NCBI GenBank assembly: GCA_036571765.1 | Contig: BROE01000013.1 | Span: 9,316,857 to 9,380,856, forward strand | Origin: Plecoglossus altivelis | Taxonomy: Eukaryota > Chordata > Actinopteri > Osmeriformes > Plecoglossidae | Length of the DNA stretch: 64,000 nucleotides | Direction: 5' to 3' | In this document: piece after piece, positions 61,914-64,000 of the stretch | Layout of the letters: every line of letters begins with the position of its first letter | Numbering within the stretch: position 1 is the stretch's first letter | Notes under the pieces: generated by a model | Told to the model about the DNA's origin: nothing | Database searches by the model: none | Seen by the model: only the letters and a program-made list of their open reading frames with translations | Program-made: the position numbers and the translations under genes

Positions 61914-63585
61914 TCACACTTAGGAAAGGACAGAAGAAACACACCAACATATACAGTGATGAACGCAAAAACACATTCACAGACGGACCACATTGAAAAC
62001 CAGACACACCTAAGAGTCAGGGTGGAGGCGGAGGACAGACAGGACAGGAAGACAGCTGACGGGGCTGTTGAGCTGCAGAGCAGGGAGGAGACCACAGTGG
62101 TGCTACAGGAAAGAGGGCCTAGCCTGGATGCCAGTCCCTGTGTGCAGGAGGTAGAGGAGATGCAGTCTCATCGCTGCCTGATACGGCTTAGGTCGGAATC
62201 ACCCAACAGACATTCCCGACAAACCACAGACATAAGCAGGCCACACTTGGTCGGTCTAAACCAGCCAGTCAATCAACCAACCAACCACTCAGTGTGCCAG
62301 TCACAGTAAGCCAAAAAAAAGCCAACCTGTGTGCTCAATAGCCTCTCATTCAGCCACTACAGATCACTACTGCTACCAGTCAGGTCCATACCAAGGTTCA
62401 GAGACTAGTACAGTCAGTTTCAGAAACTGAATGCTAGCCCCTGGCATCTCAGCACCTTTCAAATAAAACTGAAGCTAACCTGCTATAATGACAATAAGTG
62501 TGAGGAGTTCTCTGCAAGCAATGTGGCAGCGTATGGAAGTTACTACAAGTTCTGTAGTCAGTGTGGCAGAGTGCAGGCGTCAGTGAGGTGTACTCACCCT
62601 GTTTTGTTTATCACGTTGAACCCTGCCCTTTTACACTGGTGCTGTTGGAAACCCACAGGAGTCGGTCAAATGATGCCACAACCACCAGAAACACGTGACA
62701 CATTCTACTATGTATTGTTTGTTACTATACACCATGTTATAACCAGTGAAATCATAGGTGGCCAGCTGTTTTGCTCTCCTAAACCTTCACCCCCAAAGAT
62801 GCCAATCGGGATCATGTTGCACAGGGCCGGGCAGCATTCAGTACCCTAGCTATGCTGCCTGGCGCCTGACACGCATCTCATTGAATCTCACTATCAAACA
62901 GGATATCTGCCTTACTATCATGCAAAGTAACTGGTCTGCTGACAGTCTGGTTACCGTGGCTGTCGCAGGTCACTTAAAACACTGCTATGACTAGTCTGTG
63001 ACTGACTAAGGGTGTCACATGAAGCGGACATAGACCCCGAGGGATGCTAGCTCTAGCTATACTGAATATAGTATACCTACGGCACGGTCGTGCGCATCCA
63101 TAGTGTCTTTTAGATACGCTATTTTTGCCTGTCTCGCAGCCGCTGTACTGATTTTGACATCCATTGTAATAGTTCACCGGGCGCTAGGCTTTAGCATACA
63201 TCTGAATGCAGACATGTCCAATGGGGTGTGCATCTCAAAGGGGCGGATAGGGGGGCCTTTTCAGCTAGCTAGATAACGGCATAGCTAGGCCTGACTGCTT
63301 GCTTCGAATTGTTGTTGAACACAAGTTCACACGGGAGGTCGCTTGGTGGCAACGACCTGGATGCGAGTCCCCTTGATAAAGCATAGCCATACTTGGTGAT
63401 AGCATGCTGGTGTTACTCTGTAATCTTCCATTTGTGACGCATACGTGCTAACTAGCTGGTTCGCTAACATTAGCTTATCAGCTGAGATGGCCAAACATGC
63501 CATATGTGGGCTGCCGTTTTGACAGCTGGCTAGCCAGCTAGCTAAAACAACCAAATTTGCAGGCAAAAATCTTCGCTTTCAATTT
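60870..63585 (-). other. celf1: celf1 5' intron(s), no coding exon seen
   Basis: Contains a ~25-bp CTACACAACACC-type minisatellite (61220-61380), a CA repeat at 61878-61912 and otherwise unique sequence. A possible extra non-coding exon ends with CACAG/GTCAGT on the minus strand near 61118. ORFs at 61120-61629 and 61956-62309 are repeat-driven or unsupported. Confidence 0.4.
61220..61380. repeat. ~25-bp minisatellite in celf1 5' intron
   Basis: Six to seven imperfect units of the type CTCTACACAACACCCT, decaying further to the right. Confidence 0.75.
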
Positions 63586-63591
63586 ACTTAC

Positions 63592-63760
63592 CTGAGTCGT
63601 TTAAATTAAAATGCGACAAGCCAATAATGAAGTTATGAGACCGTGTGTTGCTGCTTCTGTTTCCTACTAGATATGATAGCTGTCTTCGTTATATTATTTA
63701 ACAACAGCCTACTATTACTTGTGTCTACTTGCGAGGAAGCTGTGTAAAATGGCTGTCTTT
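63592..63760 (-). other. celf1: Probable celf1 non-coding first exon
   Basis: On the minus strand an exon-like segment ends ACGACTCAG with a very good donor, GTAAGT (63591-63586). Its upstream part holds an AAAATGGC (YY1-type) site at about 63746. This distance from the coding exons fits the remote non-coding first exon of vertebrate CELF1. The 5' limit is a guess. Confidence 0.4.
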
Positions 63761-63872
63761 CCTGAATTTTCCAACCGTCTTCAAGAAAAGGGGATTAAGT
63801 AGAGGACCAATCCTGAGGAACCATATTATCTACTTTATGATGAAATGCAAAAATGCTCACCATTAAACAAAA

Positions 63873-64000
63873 ATGGCACCCGTATCAAATAATAGACCAA
63901 AAAAAGATTTCGGTGCTGTTGAAGAAACACTTGAATGTTTTGATAGCGAGTTGTCCCCTCTTTCTGTACTTAGTGTGGTCGACAGAGGAGGGCCGTGGCA
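63873..64000 (+). CDS. Partial ORF of unknown identity, runs off the window
   Basis: An ATG in good context follows an in-frame TAA and opens a frame for 42 codons to the window end. It begins MAPVSNNRPKKDFGAVEETL. It is divergent from celf1 across about 110 bp or more. In human the gene divergent from CELF1 is PTPMT1, but this start does not resemble PTPMT1. The frame length alone is not significant, and AAAATGGC is also a YY1 motif, so this may not be coding. Confidence 0.25.
   Translation, partial: MAPVSNNRPKKDFGAVEETLECFDSELSPLSVLSVVDRGGPW

Overview
This window looks like nuclear DNA from a ray-finned (teleost) fish. Three multi-exon vertebrate genes with GT-AG introns can be read exon by exon: acp2 (lysosomal acid phosphatase, + strand), pacsin3 (F-BAR/SH3 membrane-remodelling adaptor, + strand) and celf1 (CUG-binding protein 1, - strand). 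All three also lie in the human 11p11.2 cluster, so this is a conserved linkage group. Short introns, dense CA/GA/CT microsatellites and a non-autonomous hAT element of a common fish type support a teleost. The species cannot be named from the sequence.

Layout. Positions 1-32,800 form a gene-poor flank full of microsatellites and minisatellites. It holds a CpG-rich island at about 4.8-5.7 kb with a possible minus-strand first coding exon, a possible 43-nt exon at 29.4 kb, a possible promoter plus exon near 1.1 kb, and a 29-N gap at 10.29 kb flanked by two copies of the same ~0.7 kb sequence (probably an assembly artefact). acp2 occupies 32,958-37,116 (11 exons, 418 aa) with a poly(A) signal at 38,305. 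pacsin3 has probable non-coding exons at about 39.2 and 42.2 kb and nine coding exons over 44,044-49,048 (441 aa). celf1 is convergent with pacsin3: its 3' UTR covers about 51.2-55.9 kb, its coding exons run from 60,383 down to 55,896 (505 aa from the upstream start, 478 aa from the internal start), and a probable non-coding first exon lies near 63.6-63.76 kb. At the right edge a divergent plus-strand ORF starts at 63,873 and leaves the window.

The genes do not form a pathway. acp2 works in lysosomes, pacsin3 at endocytic and caveolar membranes, and celf1 in mRNA splicing, translation and decay. The most interesting unexplained structure is in celf1: an in-frame 21-nt microexon candidate between the linker and RRM3, a 12-nt tandem acceptor giving the optional LYLQ tetrapeptide next to a UG repeat, a 42-nt in-frame alternative donor, and a 3' UTR with GU repeats, a nine-unit array of short hairpins and a 24-bp tandem repeat. 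Since CELF1 binds UG-rich RNA, this suggests self-regulation. acp2 has a 25-codon in-frame open extension after its UGA stop. No prokaryotic, viral or defence-like system was found.
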